A stretch of DNA of 64,000 nucleotides from Proales similis (GCA_019059635.1 JAGVRJ010000002.1:434001-498000), one strand, 5' to 3'. Counted from the first letter of the stretch, positions 43,442 to 57,062 are shown. The notes: generated by a model not told the origin, from the sequence alone. Program-made: numbers and translations.

Positions 43442-44658
43442 ATTTATCGTTTGCCTTTGGTTAAAACTTTTTTTTAGTTTTGTTGGTTCCGGTGGTTTCA
43501 CTTCTTTTTCGTTTTCGACACATTTCGGGCGCTGAAGCCGCCAAGCTCGTTAATTTATGCTCTCATTCACTCATTGTATTGGCCTGTTTTAGCCTCAAAT
43601 GTTCATATTATCCGTTCAGTTGCAAAAAAAATTAGAAACGCACGCATCCGGTGTCGAATAGGTGAGCTAGAAGAAGCAAAGAGTTTGATTTAATCAAATA
43701 AAGCTCCATTTACTACACTGCTGTATTGACTTTTTAAAACTTATTGAACGAGAAATTGATTCAGACCAAGAATTCCTTTTTTTTTGGTTTATTTTTGCAA
43801 TTTTGAAAAAAAAAAACTTGAAGAGAAATACAACAACAATTGCAACAGTTAAGCGACTTAAAATGTAAGCAAACTGCCAGTGATCGGATAATTTACAGCC
43901 GATTTACCGCCGTTGGTGATTGAGATCAGAGTAAATAATTGAGAGTAGAGGGCACTGACATGTTTCTATCGGCCATTGTCCTAGCAGGCGAATCTAAAAG
44001 CTGTGTTGGCTGCAGAGCCCTTTTTCAATTTTTTGTCCAACATTGAAAAAGGGAATCGCGCTCAGATTTTGCTGCCCGTGGTGCTGGTATAAAAAATAGA
44101 CGAAATTAGAAAAGTATAGAACGGGAAAGGAAAGAAACGATTGTCGTAGGGATAAATAGGTTTCAAACAAAAAGCGAATGGAATAAAGAAAAAGAAAATC
44201 ATCGGCATCTCAACTCTGTTTGAATGATTTTGATTGGTGATAGAATCCATACATGGGCGCTGTGTTTCGAATCGAATCTCTTTGCATTTGACCAGAAGAG
44301 TCGGCGATAGAATGAAGCTTAAGTCGCTTTAAAAAGACGCTTGAGAAAAATGGCCATGGAGTAAGTTCATTTTTGAACACAACATTAAAACTGTTTTGTT
44401 GGGCTTTAAAACGGGCTAAAAATATTCGAACAAAAAGAATAAAAAAAAATTTCAATTAAACAACAGAATATAGACCCAGGAGCTAGAACGACACTTATAG
44501 AAACGTGTGGGTTAATATATTATATAAATAAGAATCAAGACGAGGAAGTTAGGGCCACACGTTAGAGAAGCAGCGACTGTCGGTGTTTGCTCTAGATGAA
44601 TTGTATTTTAGGTGCGGTTGGCTGCATCAACAAGCAGCTAAACGAGATGAGGGTCTGC
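43442..44658. other. intergenic region between convergent FOXK and the zinc-finger gene
   Basis: AATAAA at 43697-43702 ends FOXK. Several A/T homopolymers (near 43780-43812). A perfect 12-bp inverted repeat is at 44018-44053. No gene recognised. Confidence 0.5.
44018..44053. repeat. perfect 12-bp inverted repeat
   Basis: CCCTTTTTCAAT (44018-44029) and ATTGAAAAAGGG (44042-44053) are exact complements around a 12-base spacer, between two converging genes. Could fold in either transcript's 3' region or be the remnant of a small inverted-repeat element. Confidence 0.7.
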
Positions 44659-47613
44659 TCAGGCGTTTGATTCGCTTTTGCTATTGGCCGAGCCAGCGTG
44701 GTATGATTCGCTCAGATGCACACTCTTCACATGCTTGGTCAGATTGAATTGGTAGAGAGAAGCGTATGGACAGAGCTTGCATTTAAATTTTGGCTGCGGC
44801 CTCATCTCTTTTAGCTTGCGATTTATCAGCGCTCGATTTTTCATGTAGTCTTTCAGGGTCGACTTGGCCTCCTCCTCGCTAAGTACCACAAATGTATTTA
44901 CATTAAATTCGGGGTGGAACGTGCTTATGTGTGTTCGCATGTCAGGCAAGCGATTTGATCGCGAGCCACAGTGCGGGCAAAGATAGGGCTTCCAGCCGTG
45001 ACAGACCAAATGGCTGTTGTAACGAGAGGCGCTCGTCGTTTCGTAGCAGCAGTATGGACAACGCCAGATTTCGCTGCTGAATCGAATCTGATTGCCGGAG
45101 CCCTGAGTACTTCCGTTGGGTGACGCTGCCTTCGGAGTCACTGAGATCTGTCCACTTTTCTTTGTTCGCTTCGTCGAGGGAGGAGGTGTAATTTTGCCCG
45201 GACTTGTGGGCGCCTGCGATTGCTGAAGCGTTTGGGATTGTTGCTGCTGCTGTTGTTGGAGTAGCCTCTGGTAATTCAAGCCCAAGTAGTTGGATGGCAA
45301 ACCAAGACCTGGCTGGCCTGACAAATTTCGCAGATGGCTTTCAAGTGAATACTGATTAAATCCAGTGAACGCGGGCGGTAGGGCAAGCTTGTGCTCGTCG
45401 CTCTCAAAATCACGTTCGTTTAGCTGAGAGTTGAGAAATGAATATCTTGCCAAGTCGGGTTTGCCAAAGCTCGATGGCAAATTGAACCTCATTCTGGACG
45501 CGGCCGACTCGACATGCATTGGCTCACCACTGTGCTTACACTCTTCGCCGACCAGTTTATTGGTGTGGCGGAGGTTATCCTCTTGTGCTTGTAAATTCTG
45601 AAACGCGGCTAAATTGAGACCGGCACCGAAGCCGAGCAGACCGGGCTCGGCGTTTTCTAAACGCTGTCGTTTAATTCTATCCCAGTGCGTTTCTTCGGCC
45701 TCTCGGTCCGACTCGTCTTCGTCATGGCCGTGTCCAGATTCTTCTCGATCCGAATCGGCTCGTTTGATAGCTGCTGCGTTGGCCGCCGCGGCTGCCGCAG
45801 CCGCCAATGCCTGATTGTACTGATTCATTTCGAACATGTTCTGAATGAGCTTGCTCAAGTTGTTCATGTTCTCGTTTGAACCGGGCAGATTCGACTGAAA
45901 TGGCATGTAGTCAGTCCTTTGTTTGAAATCGTGCATGTCAGCGTCGTTGCTATTGTTCAACTTGCGCGATAAGAGTGACTCAATTAAACTTGACTTGAGC
46001 TTATTGTTGAACGCTTGATTGTCAGCGGCTCGCTCTGACTGTGAATTGGGAGCTGACGCTGACGCAGCGGCAGCAGCAGCGGCGGCGGCAAAAGCGGCGA
46101 TTGTCGAATTGAAAAAGGGTCCCTTGGCTGCGAAAGGGTTCTGATGATGTGCTGCCGCTACAGCTGCAGCAGACAGCAAAGAGCCGGACGTTGAGGTAGA
46201 GCCAGACTCTGCGCGTTCCATCTCTTCGTCGTGTTCATTGTCGCCTCGATTTTTGCTCAGCTCGAATGCATTTGTATCTTTTTGTTCGTCTAATCTGTCG
46301 AGCAGCGAGGCGCCGCCGAAATTAGGTGAATAGCTTGTCCTTTCAGCGGCGGCGGCGGCGGCGTTGGTCATCGATTGCTGATGCTTGACTAGATCGTAGT
46401 TGCTTGAACGCATGAATGAACTCGAATGCCTGACCACATAATCTTTGACTTGCTTTCCAAATATTTTGTGCTTGGTTTTTATGTGTCGGCGTAGATTTGA
46501 GTAATACTCGAAGCCGCGGTCGCAGATAGCGCACTTCATAGACGCTTCGTTAGCCTTGCCACCTGGGAAGCCCGAGCGTGGCTCAAACGAATTGGCCTCG
46601 TGACTCTGGTTCTTCATCAGGGCCAACATCAAGTTCCGGTTTCTCTGCTGGTCCATTAAATATGACGAAATGTCTGCTTGCTCTGATCTGTTTGCATCGT
46701 TTTTTGCCTCGTTCAAATCACCAAATTGAGTGTTGACCTCTTTTTCTGCAGCGCTCGACTGGATGGGAGACTTGAGCCATCGCTGCTGTTGCTTTCTGGG
46801 CGGCAGGGTCACGGTCTCACTGCTCATCAATTTGCCACCGACTTCAACACCCTCGCCCTCGCTTGGACAGGCCGAGGATTCTTTTTGAGAGCTTGTTGTT
46901 GAGTTGGTCTCTCTAAGCGGTGACGCCATACTCGAATGACTGGTGGAATGAGCCGGCGTCTGCGGCGGTGTGGTCGGTTCGCTTAATTGTCCTTTCAATT
47001 CAATTGACTCATCTGAAATCTGCTCAGACTTAATCTCTTCTTCGTCCAGAGCGATTTTCTCCGGCTTGCCTTCGTACAACAGCTTTACGTGTGAGTAGTG
47101 CTCGGAAGTCAAATGTTGCACGAATTCGGCCGATGTTTGCTTGCACGTTAGGCAAAACGGGCATTTGAATGGAAGTGAATTGTATGTATTGCCGATCTTG
47201 ACCGGCTGGCTCACGTCAAGCTGTGACTCGATCAGATCCATGCTAGCAATTGTATGGTCCTGTGGAGACGAATGTGAGTTTAGGGACGAAGACTCTTCTT
47301 CGCTTTGTGAATGGCGCGACTGAGACGGCGCGGACGGTGGTGGTGGCGGCGACGACGATGAAGACGAATCGCTGCAAGTCTGAGAGCCAAATCGATTCGC
47401 TCGACTGCTCTTTATCTGTCTGCTAAGTGCTTGCTTCAATCTATCGCGAATATTAACCAAATTGCTGGCCGAGTTTAGAATAATGTGACTTTTCTTGGTC
47501 GATTTGCTTGCCAATCGGTTCAGATACGAGTTTCTCTTTAATCGCCAGCGACGTTTGCTTTTCTCTATTGTTGACGAGCACGACGCACCCTTTACGAGCA
47601 TTGGGTTTACCAT
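44659..47613 (-). CDS. large C2H2 zinc-finger transcription factor
   Basis: A single uninterrupted frame of 984 residues. Five C2H2 fingers are visible: about residues 149-172 (FKCPFCLTC...HLTSEH), 358-382 (MKCAICDRGF...HIKTKH), 847-870 (WRCPYCCYET...HLVCH), 874-896 (YLCPHCGSRS...HISTFH) and 943-965 (FKCKLCPYAS...HVKSVH). Fingers 3 and 4 are linked by a TGEKP-like spacer (GWKP) and with finger 5 form the likely DNA-binding unit. Long low-complexity linkers carry alanine runs (repression-type), serine runs, a proline run and a polyQ run; an SPTSPGKITPPP-like stretch offers phosphosites. The wide spacing and Y-rich finger 3/5 style recall REST-type and other developmental regulators, but I cannot name an orthologue. 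The ATG at 47613 is first in frame. A tract of about 12 kb without genes lies upstream, as often seen for developmental regulators. Confidence 0.8.
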   Translation of the reverse strand: MVNPMLVKGASCSSTIEKSKRRWRLKRNSYLNRLASKSTKKSHIILNSASNLVNIRDRLKQALSRQIKSSRANRFGSQTCSDSSSSSSPPPPPSAPSQSRHSQSEEESSSLNSHSSPQDHTIASMDLIESQLDVSQPVKIGNTYNSLPFKCPFCLTCKQTSAEFVQHLTSEHYSHVKLLYEGKPEKIALDEEEIKSEQISDESIELKGQLSEPTTPPQTPAHSTSHSSMASPLRETNSTTSSQKESSACPSEGEGVEVGGKLMSSETVTLPPRKQQQRWLKSPIQSSAAEKEVNTQFGDLNEAKNDANRSEQADISSYLMDQQRNRNLMLALMKNQSHEANSFEPRSGFPGGKANEASMKCAICDRGFEYYSNLRRHIKTKHKIFGKQVKDYVVRHSSSFMRSSNYDLVKHQQSMTNAAAAAAERTSYSPNFGGASLLDRLDEQKDTNAFELSKNRGDNEHDEEMERAESGSTSTSGSLLSAAAVAAAHHQNPFAAKGPFFNSTIAAFAAAAAAAAASASAPNSQSERAADNQAFNNKLKSSLIESLLSRKLNNSNDADMHDFKQRTDYMPFQSNLPGSNENMNNLSKLIQNMFEMNQYNQALAAAAAAAANAAAIKRADSDREESGHGHDEDESDREAEETHWDRIKRQRLENAEPGLLGFGAGLNLAAFQNLQAQEDNLRHTNKLVGEECKHSGEPMHVESAASRMRFNLPSSFGKPDLARYSFLNSQLNERDFESDEHKLALPPAFTGFNQYSLESHLRNLSGQPGLGLPSNYLGLNYQRLLQQQQQQQSQTLQQSQAPTSPGKITPPPSTKRTKKSGQISVTPKAASPNGSTQGSGNQIRFSSEIWRCPYCCYETTSASRYNSHLVCHGWKPYLCPHCGSRSNRLPDMRTHISTFHPEFNVNTFVVLSEEEAKSTLKDYMKNRALINRKLKEMRPQPKFKCKLCPYASLYQFNLTKHVKSVHLSESYHAGSANSKSESNA

Positions 47614-48293
47614 GCAAACTTTGGCCAGATGCGTTCTAGAATTATATCGACCAATAAACTTGTTCGATATGTCTCGAATAGATAGTTGCGCTCTGATCTG
47701 TGTTCTTGGTCTCTTTAAGTCTCTTGTTTCAAGCTGCTCAAGCCCAGAGCTTTCGACCGAGATCTAGAAAATCACTGCTTTACTTGACTTGTTTTGTCGA
47801 TGAGATGCACGTCACTTCGAACTGCGTCGGTGCTGCTGACCAATCGATAAGAAGACTTTGCTTCTTCTCTTTTAATGAAAATCTAAAAGTTGAAATGTGG
47901 TCAAGAAAGAGCGAAATATAAATCAAATTCTTAAATAACAAAAGCAAGAGAGAGAGAGAAAAATGATCAAACAAATATTTGTGACAAGTGAAGAGTCAGT
48001 CAGGCCGCTCGAGCGTCCAAGCGGCTGCGAGGCGATGCGTTTGCCCATACATATAAATTTAAAGCAAGATAAATTCGATTAATCGATGTCTAGCGTGAGC
48101 GCACCTTCTCTCTCTCTCTCTCTCTCTGTGTCCTAAGGATAATCGCTTGGGCGTTAAAAATGACATAAATACATGTCTATTTTGGATGACGCTGAATGAC
48201 TCTGTTTTAGATCAAATGATGGTCTTGGCCTATTATAGCTAGCCATTATCGCGCTTTTCAATTCGATTGATTATTTTTCTCGTCATTCACTCT

Positions 48294-48315
48294 TTCTTCT
48301 TCTTCTTCTTCTTCT
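48294..48315 (+). repeat. (TTC)n microsatellite
   Basis: Seven TTC/CTT units in a longer pyrimidine-rich tract (48290-48320), a triplex-type mirror repeat candidate. Confidence 0.8.
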
Positions 48316-51300
48316 ACTCTCCGCGCACATACTCTCACTTTGCATCTCCCGGCTCGCTCTCCATTCTTATCCATTAAACTCAGCTCTTCTTTTTCTTATC
48401 CAAATCTTTCACTCGCATGGTCGCCTTATTTTGGCGTAGAAAATAAAATTTGGACACACGCATTCACCCACAGACCGAGTTTGATATTATTTTTTTTAAT
48501 TTGCAATTAGCGCTCTTATGCCATTAGGCTAATCTTGCACTCCGAAGAAAGGAGAGAGACAGGGAGAGAGAGAGAGAGAGAAAAATAAGAAAACGTCGAG
48601 CGAAAATAAGAAACAGTGAGCGCGCTCTTGCCCATTTCTTGATAGGCCTGAGCCGACGGACGTTGGCCACTGTGCGCGCCATCACTCTAAAATTTGACGA
48701 GTGAGGCGCACGACGCTTTAACTAGCCTGTCCAGTGACGATTTACCACAGGCATCTAAACAAAGCGTATCTAAAAAATAATCATTCTTCAACAAAGGGCC
48801 AAAGAGACCACAATTGGACCGAATCAGATCCATTTGATGTGTGGACCGATTTTGAGAAAAAAATCAATCGGCATCAAGTGATTCGAATAAACACTGAAAC
48901 TGCACGCTTCTTCACGCGTTTCCTCTTCTGACGGCTTTTGAATGATTAAATTCAGCAGCTCAGGTAGAGGCCAAGGTGCTCGAATAATTCTGACAAAATG
49001 TTTTGATGAGCTTTGATTGAACTTTGAGACTTGTTTGAATCCATGAAATCAAGCGCCTGGGCGTCTGTATTTGAGTGTGGGTGCAAGATGGTCTGTAAGA
49101 TTAATGAGCTGTGAATAAGCGAATAATTGCTATTTTCGAATGTGTTCTCAATAAAAGTGTCGGTCGACATTCGTGATTTCAGAAATTAGAGAATTTGGTC
49201 TGCAGCTTTGTGTGTTTGACGCAGAAGGCTACGACGATGTGATTGATCACAAAAATAAGTAAGGAGAAAAGAAAGGGAGAATGAATTATTCGATTTGATC
49301 TCTGAGTAATAGCGAATTAAAACATTAGCGCTTAACTAGCCTGAACAAAGTCGTGCAAGCCGAATCACATTAAGCACACCTGGTCCTTAAGAGACGTATC
49401 AGCGTTTAAAAGTAAACTTGAGCATCATCAAGTGAGCGAATAAGTAAACAACACCGAGCGAGTAAATATTGACAGCAATTTAAGAGGAGGCGAAGCGGCG
49501 TGAAAAAACTGACTATTCCTGGCTCATTCACAAACACACCAAACACTTGTTGCCTTTTTATTCTACTTCTTTCTCTCTCTCTCTCTCTCGCTCTCTCACA
49601 CACACACACACTCGGAGCATCTCTTTGACTCGCAAAAGTTGACTCCAATCTTCTTTGTTTGACTGTTTGATTAGTTTGGTGTTGGCTCTTTGATGAGCAA
49701 CTCGACCTGGTCAAAACTAGCCGCCTGAATGCTAATGTTTGGATCCTTTTTTTTATTATTTAGGATTTGTGAGCGCACTCTACATTTATCAGTTTTATTA
49801 TCACAAACCGAACGCTTCTCAAAGTAAAATGCGAGCGACCAAAAACAAAGTTTGAAGTGCCCACTTGAAATTTAGACAAGTCAAATTGCGGCCTAAATGA
49901 TCAAGTGAATAATAAACAAAGGGGAGAGAGAGAGCTTAAAACAAAGCGATGATGGTGCGATAAAATACGCATAGGAAGAGAGAGAGAGAGAGAGAAAAAA
50001 AGGCGAGTAGAGCAACGAAATAGTTATCAGGCGACAATTCAAGCCGCGCAGGCACGCTAATCTGATGACGATCAAGTCAACAAGCGCATGGACTCGACTT
50101 GAATCCTTGTGTTGATTACTGCCCATAAAATTAATGTTTCCTATCTATCTAGAACATCGACTTGAACACAGACACGCTCTGGTTGACAATCTGCAGTTCG
50201 AATGCTTGAGACCTTCCCCTTACCGGTCGACGAATTAAAGCCAACTGAAATAGGAGAGACTCGGCGCAAAGTTGAATTCTGCTTATTTTTGATTATAACG
50301 CGGTTGCCATTGAACTATGCCAATCGCGCCAGTATGTAAACGCCAGAGAATTAATTTCTCAAAGCCACGCATTCAATAGGCATTAGCAAATTTTGCTTGA
50401 GTACTATTCTAATGTTTCCGCACTTAGGCCTCGAGCAATTCGTCATAAACCTATGTAAAGAGAGTTAGACGGGAAGTAGAAGGGAACATAGCGCGAGTGC
50501 GCACAAGAGAAAAAGAGCGAAATCGTTCACGAATGGCAAACGGAAATCGAGTGAGGATCGAGAATAATTGCCGATAGCATAACGTGCTGACATGTTACAC
50601 AAATGGGCTCGCCTGTCAAAACATACGGAAAGGTACTCAAATCGATTCAATAGTCACGTTCGCGTAAACGCGCTACACAAAAACAAGCCCGGATTGTTAA
50701 AAAAAACGGAACGCGTATATGCGGAAACCTTGCTGATTCTAACAAGTCCTTCTAGCCGTGCTGTGTCGATAAGGCTTTCTGAAAGCCAGCCAAATCAGTC
50801 AACGAGTCACTCGACTCGGCCGAATTTTGACAGGAGGTGAAATGAAAATTAAGCAGAGCAATTCTTTGCCAGCAAAGCGTGCTTGCCGAGCGGTGAATAA
50901 GAACAGAAATAGCTGGTCGACAAGAAAGAATTTGAAACTGAAAAGGAAATATGAAGATTGTTTAAGGCTCAAGTTTAACCACCGTGTCGATTAAAAAGAA
51001 TTCGACTCACGAAAGCAAGGCCGGATGTGATTGAATAATCGAAGAGGGAATTGGATCAGAGCGGAGAATAGGCATAATCGAGGAAAAAGGAGGGGGCCAG
51101 AGAGCTAATACAAAGTGTCGTCATCCAAGTGTCACGCACCTATTTGCCAAACGTGTTTTGACTTGTTTCACTCGCTCTCTTACTCGTTCGCTGAGTGACT
51201 GGGAAGGATTCGATGCGAGCATTCGACGAGTTGAAATTTCCAACACACACACACACACGCAAACTCACATCTGGTTTGCGATGGCATGTGCCTTCAAATA

Positions 51301-54300
51301 ATCGGCAATCGCGTTGCATTCGGTCGCTCTTTATTTAATAATTCGTCTAAAAGAGGACTGCGGAGTAGGGCGATGGTCGATGCATCGGCAGCTCAAAGGC
51401 AAATATATGCTGCTGGGCGATGGCATCATCAGAATTGGAAGTTAATTGAAAATCGCAATTAAATCATCAATTTCAACTAATTGAATATTTAATTTCATAT
51501 TGACTAGAACTAGAATGATAATGATCCAGGCAATGTTGACAGCGGCCAACTAAATACCAGAGAGCACAGAATAAATGCAAGTCAAGATCAACAAACATGA
51601 AATCGATGAGTATACGACAATAGCGAATGAGCATGCTGACGACGAATGAACAATTGCCAGATTGGCTCTTAGCGGCGCGATCGCAGAGCCTTCTTGCGAC
51701 TGATTAATTAATAGCAGCAATCTCTAGACGAGTGTACGCGCATTATTAGGCAATTTCGGAAATTAGTATGGCTATTCAGGAGAAGCGATTCGACTTGGGC
51801 ATGACTAATCAAGTTGTGTGCACTGGCGGGCATGCTCTTGGGCGCTTAATTTTTTCCTTAAAAAGTCACTCATTTCATCTTCATTATTGACGTGGTTGTA
51901 GCCAGTAGATGGTCTTCTCAGTTGCCGGTGAGTCGCCAATTCAAAAAGAATAGTCGCGCTTATCGTCGGAATGTGTGTAGATAAAAATTGGGAGGAAAAA
52001 TATAAAAACAAAGTGAGATAAGTTATGGCCAGGCAGGCAGGTCAGCAGTCGGCGCAGTTCTTTATCGAACTTTAAGTTGACGAGTGCGCGACTCGAATAA
52101 GGTGTAGACGACGAGAACGACCCGCTATACTTGACTAAGCCGGACGGCGACGACGACGATACAAGATAGCGGGCGAGAACTTTTTACGACCCTTCTATTG
52201 ATTCGTCGCAGTCACCAGTGTCATCACCCACGCACGCACACACGGACGCACACGTTTTGGTTTTGCTTTGTTCAGTTTGCCGCCAATCAAGCATTTCTCA
52301 CACAGGCACCGCCGTTGTCGTCGCCGACTCTCTGACTGCTCGGAATGGTACAAAATGAAAAAAAATAAATAAATAGAACGACGAGCTAAATGAACACGAG
52401 CGAGCAGTTTGGATGTCGATGAGAGAGAAAATCGAATAAATATGCTGAGATGTCAGCGCGAGAGAGAGAGAGACAGAGTGAGAGACACAGGACGAGGGAG
52501 AGAGAGAGAGAGCAAAAAAAGGGAAAGAGTCAAATGTTATTAGGCGGCTAAACGTTCTGTTTGCTTTAAATAATTTACGATTCTGGCGCGTATTAATTAA
52601 AAGCAGTTTGAAAAAGCGAGCAAGTGCTTGTTCAAACAATCCATCTGGCATATTGATGACAGATATGCATTGATGGCCCACGCCCGGATATGAAAGTGAG
52701 ACGCATACGAAAGAAGGTTAACAGAATGATGAGGATGCTGAGACGCGGATCACCTAAACAGAGAGTTTTCGGCTTATTGCAAGCGATTCGAGCCGATCGA
52801 GAGCAATGAATAAGAGAATAAAGAGACACGCTTATCAGTCTAATCCCTCTCTGCGATCTGAGTCGATTTTAGGGTCGAGTTCGATTGCAGTGCCAATACT
52901 TGATTCGTTCAATCAACGACCCGAGTTAAATGGAAGCGAAAATCCGGTGCCTGTCAAAGCCAAATCGCACGCCTATCAGAAAGCTAGAACTCGATGGCTG
53001 GCGATAATAGGCGTGAAGAATAGCTGTCGGATGGGTCGGCGCCTTCCTCGACTCTCCTGGCTGATAAATAATAAAAAGCCAAGTTCTTTCTTTTCCCTTC
53101 TCTCTCTCTCTCGTTCTGGTTGCTTCGCTCGTTCTCTGTCTATCTTGCTCACGAGAATCTTTGTTTCTCTTTTGCTGGCGCCAATATTCTCGTGGCCAAA
53201 AACTATTATCGGCCAGTTTCTGACAGCACGTTCCGGACGATGACGGCGATTAGTGAAGAGACGCCTCGATCGATTCTATTCGGCTCGAATGATCGCCAAG
53301 ATTATCATAAAAATGAGTGCTTCTGGTGGCATTTAATTGAAATCTAAATAAATATTTATGACTGCCTAATCTCTTAAAACTGGATTGTGGCACTTTGTAA
53401 ACGACTACTCAGCGAGGCACGAATCGTTCGGACTGACAATTAGCAAACGCATTCCAGAATGTCACTTTTCGAGCGCAACTCCAAAGTAAGCGATCACGAA
53501 CATGAGCGAAAAAAACGAAAAGCGAAGAGTTTAGAAGACGACGAGCAGTAAAATAGAAATTGCACGAGCTCAATCTTGATAGGACATGACGTTAAATAAG
53601 TTGTTTAATTCTAGATGAGTATCACTAGAATCATGAAAGCCAATCATTCGAGCATCTTGTGCTTGTCGATCATCGCCATGCCTGCGTTAGGCAGCTGGGC
53701 AAGTCGACTTGTGTTCAAGTGACTTGATTAAATTAATACTGAATAGGAAATAATGATTTTCGAGATTTCATCAATCTATGTCATCGGCCGCCTCAATTGA
53801 CGACTATGGACTCAGCCATGCACATGCAAATGAATTTCATCCGACCTAGGTCTAACTCACGCAAACATAGATAGAGTAGCTGGTCGATGATTATCACTCA
53901 ATCTGCATGTGCGCGCCCGATCCAAAATGAAATATTTAAGGCGAATCAGAACCGACACAGAGAGAAAGAGAGAGTGGGATAGAAAGAGGAAAAAAAACAA
54001 GAAGCAGCAAAAACGCCAGAATGAGAGTTGAACAAGGCGAATAGTGACAGCATGGATAGAGCCGCAAAGGAAAAGATCGCATCGATTCGCTTGTCAATTT
54101 TCGAGCGTCAGATCTTGCATGCAATCGCCCGAAAATGTAGGGATGAAGCTTGAGGAGACGAATTGGGTTTGAAAACTGAAGAAAAAAAAGAGAGCTCGTC
54201 GACTGAATGAAGCATGAAATGTGAATTGTCTCCGATTTAAGAGCCAGCCAAAGTGGCCGAGAAAAAGAGCGGAATAGTGCTTGCCCGAACGATAAGTTCA

Positions 54301-57032
54301 ATAAACTTTTGCAATTATCTAACTGGATCAAAAGGAAGCTGACGGACGAACAAATGAGCATTTAACTCACTTTCTCTCTTCCATCTGTCTTTGCCTCTTT
54401 CTGATTAGCTTGTCGACTCTGGCGCGGGTTTTTTCTCCTCACTCGAGCAAGATACAAAACGCATGCGTCGGATAAAACAATCGGATCAAGCCAAACATCC
54501 TGTCCAATTTCTCGTTCTTTTCAAAAATTCGCTTTCATCGTCACAAATGCGATCCACACTTGCGCCTGCTGCTGCTACCAATCGTTTCAGCTCTCATTCA
54601 TTCATTGAGCTCACGCTTGAATGAGAATAATACGAACGCACACGACAACTCAAGTCTAACAGCAAGCGGCAGACAAAAGTCGAATGCAAATTGCGAATTT
54701 ATTCAAGTAAACAATGCGACACGTTGTTTTATTGGACACAAACAACCACCCTAGATATACATATAGATAATATAATTGCTGGCCTAAATGAGCTAAAGTG
54801 TCCTGTCACTGCGAATTGAGGAAATGACTCTGACAAAAAGTGGATATTGAATCAGGAATTCGAATTTCGCATTGTCAATTAAGTGAGCCAGAAAAAAAAA
54901 CAAGAAAGGAAGGGAAAGAGAGAAACGAAGAAAGAGGGAAGAAGAAACAGAAGAGTTTGCAATTGAAAACTGCCGTCATCCGAAATAAAATGGCGTAAAC
55001 TAAAATAGAATGAGAAATTGCACTCAATTGATCGTCACATTTATTCACTCGCACATCCTGGTTTGCATGCTCTCTTAACCGGAACTGCACATTACATTAA
55101 GTTGACAACCCAATCGTCTTTGATTTATGAACTTAAAATTCCACTTGATTCAACGCAAACAAATCATTCACTCGCTCAGGCTGTCCGTCTCACTCTCTCT
55201 CTCCCAACGCTCACTTATAGCAAACGCGCTCAACGGATAATGGTCTTTGATTGAACAAATCCCAAGTGTAAAAAGCGCACTCATCCAATCTCTGCTCCTT
55301 TCCTCGGCGTCGTTCAAATAATCTTTGCTCGTCTCTATTAGATTTTCTGTTTTGTCTGTCATTCATTTGACGCCCGCTTTCTCTCTCTCTCTCTCTGTCT
55401 GTAACTTTGTTCAATCGCTCTAACTCAATTCAACGTCGACTCGCCCCTGATTTTCGCCCGGAAACGAAAAAGGCAGAGGCATGGATAATAATAGCCTGAT
55501 CTGACGGGCGCAGAGTTGGCAATCAATCGACGTTTTGACTTGTTTGTCGATCGAATTTGGAGAGAAAATAAAAGACTGTGAATAAAAATTCTCGCTAATG
55601 ACATTTGGTTTGATTTACTTGCACTTGAAAATTGAATAATAGCCGTCGTCGTCGTCGTCGCCCAGACGCGATCGTATTTGCACTCTAAATCAGAATGAAC
55701 AAGAACAAGTCGATCCACACATTTTGCTAGAGCAAAAACAAATAGGGCGAAAATAAAGTGTTTGGAATGAATTAATCGAATTTGCATGGATTGAGCCGCT
55801 TAAAGCGCGCATCTCTCAGAAGTTTAGACATTAACTTCACATTGCTCACTGTCTCTTGCACTTTGGCACCAAAAAACAATGCCGCTGAGGACCAAGCAAA
55901 TAATAGATAAGTGCTTTTCGTCGTGTGTTTATTCAATTGGCGCACTAGCAAAACTCGAGAGTGAGCGGAAAAATAGAGCGAAATCATCGAATGCGAGCAG
56001 GAGGAAGAAAGAGGAAAATAATCAGCGAAACAGACTGGAGCAGAGAGACTGAGACAGAGAGCGAAGAGAGAAATGATGAGAAAATGGTCGCATCATGGAC
56101 TGCGCAGGAATTCAAAGTTATGCTAGCACAAATGACTGACGTCGGATCCGACTTCGGATAAGTGCTCACGCCTGCTTGGCCATAAAGCCGGCCGCATTAA
56201 AACCCAATTGAAGCACACGCCTGAAATAGACGGGCAAATTGCATCTTATTTACAAAAGCAGGCGTGGTAGTCATTCTGTTCGTAGTCGTCGTGATTTTTG
56301 CGATGATTTGAACGACAATCAATTGACAGTTTTCAATTAGCGCAGGAAGTTTGCCTCGCGCGCATTCAACACTCGCGTACTCGTCGCCGATTTACTTACA
56401 ACCTGTTCAAACGGCTTATTCTTCCATTAAAGTGTTTTAACCTATCGACGGATGGACCTTGACGCTTGGCAAACGTCAGCTTGTCGGCTTAAGCATAGAA
56501 TTAAGTATGCGGGAAAACCAGGCAGAGGCGGCCTGGCCCCGAGAGAAACACAAAGCTAGACGAGAGAGGCAGAGATTTGGCCGAGTGCTAGACTGAAATA
56601 TCTCAAAGCATAGTCGATGAGCATGCTAAATGGCTCGAGCTCGCAAAAATCGAGCGGAAAGTATAGAAATTGAATGTAGAAAACGCAAGAGGCAAAAACA
56701 AAGAAACGATTTAGAAACGTGGAGAGTGGCGGGTATGAAGGAAAGAAGGCAGAAAGAAAAGATAGATGGAATAAACGAAGAATGACTTGAATCAAATAGA
56801 CGTCTCGCTCTTCCTTTAGTTTCTCTCTCTCTCTCTCTCTGGAGTGAGTAGATGCGTCGGATAGATCGGCAGAATTTAAGCCGTTGCGGCGATCCTATGC
56901 GACAAGCCAAATCCCAAGTTAATTAAAGAAACGATCGAAACTTGATAAATTGTTGTGACACTATTCCACCAAGTAGACCGGTTCAATTCAAACACGCGCT
57001 CTATCATTCTCTCTCGTTTTCTCTGTGCCGCG

Positions 57033-57062
57033 CTCTCTCTCTCTCTCGCGCGCGCGCGCGCG
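57033..57062. repeat. (CT)7 joined to (CG)8, Z-DNA-type tract
   Basis: Seven CT units (57033-57046) pass directly into eight CG units (57047-57062). An unbroken 16-base CG alternation is rare in animal DNA and is a classical Z-DNA former. Confidence 0.9.

Noticed and set aside
50190-50205. GTTCGAAT resembling a tRNA T-loop
   Set aside because: No pairing T-stem, no A-box upstream and no acceptor stem; not a tRNA.
52806-53243. A 145-codon open frame in the gene-poor tract
   Set aside because: Second half is CT-repeat translation (serine/leucine); no splice context, domain or signal peptide consistent with a gene.
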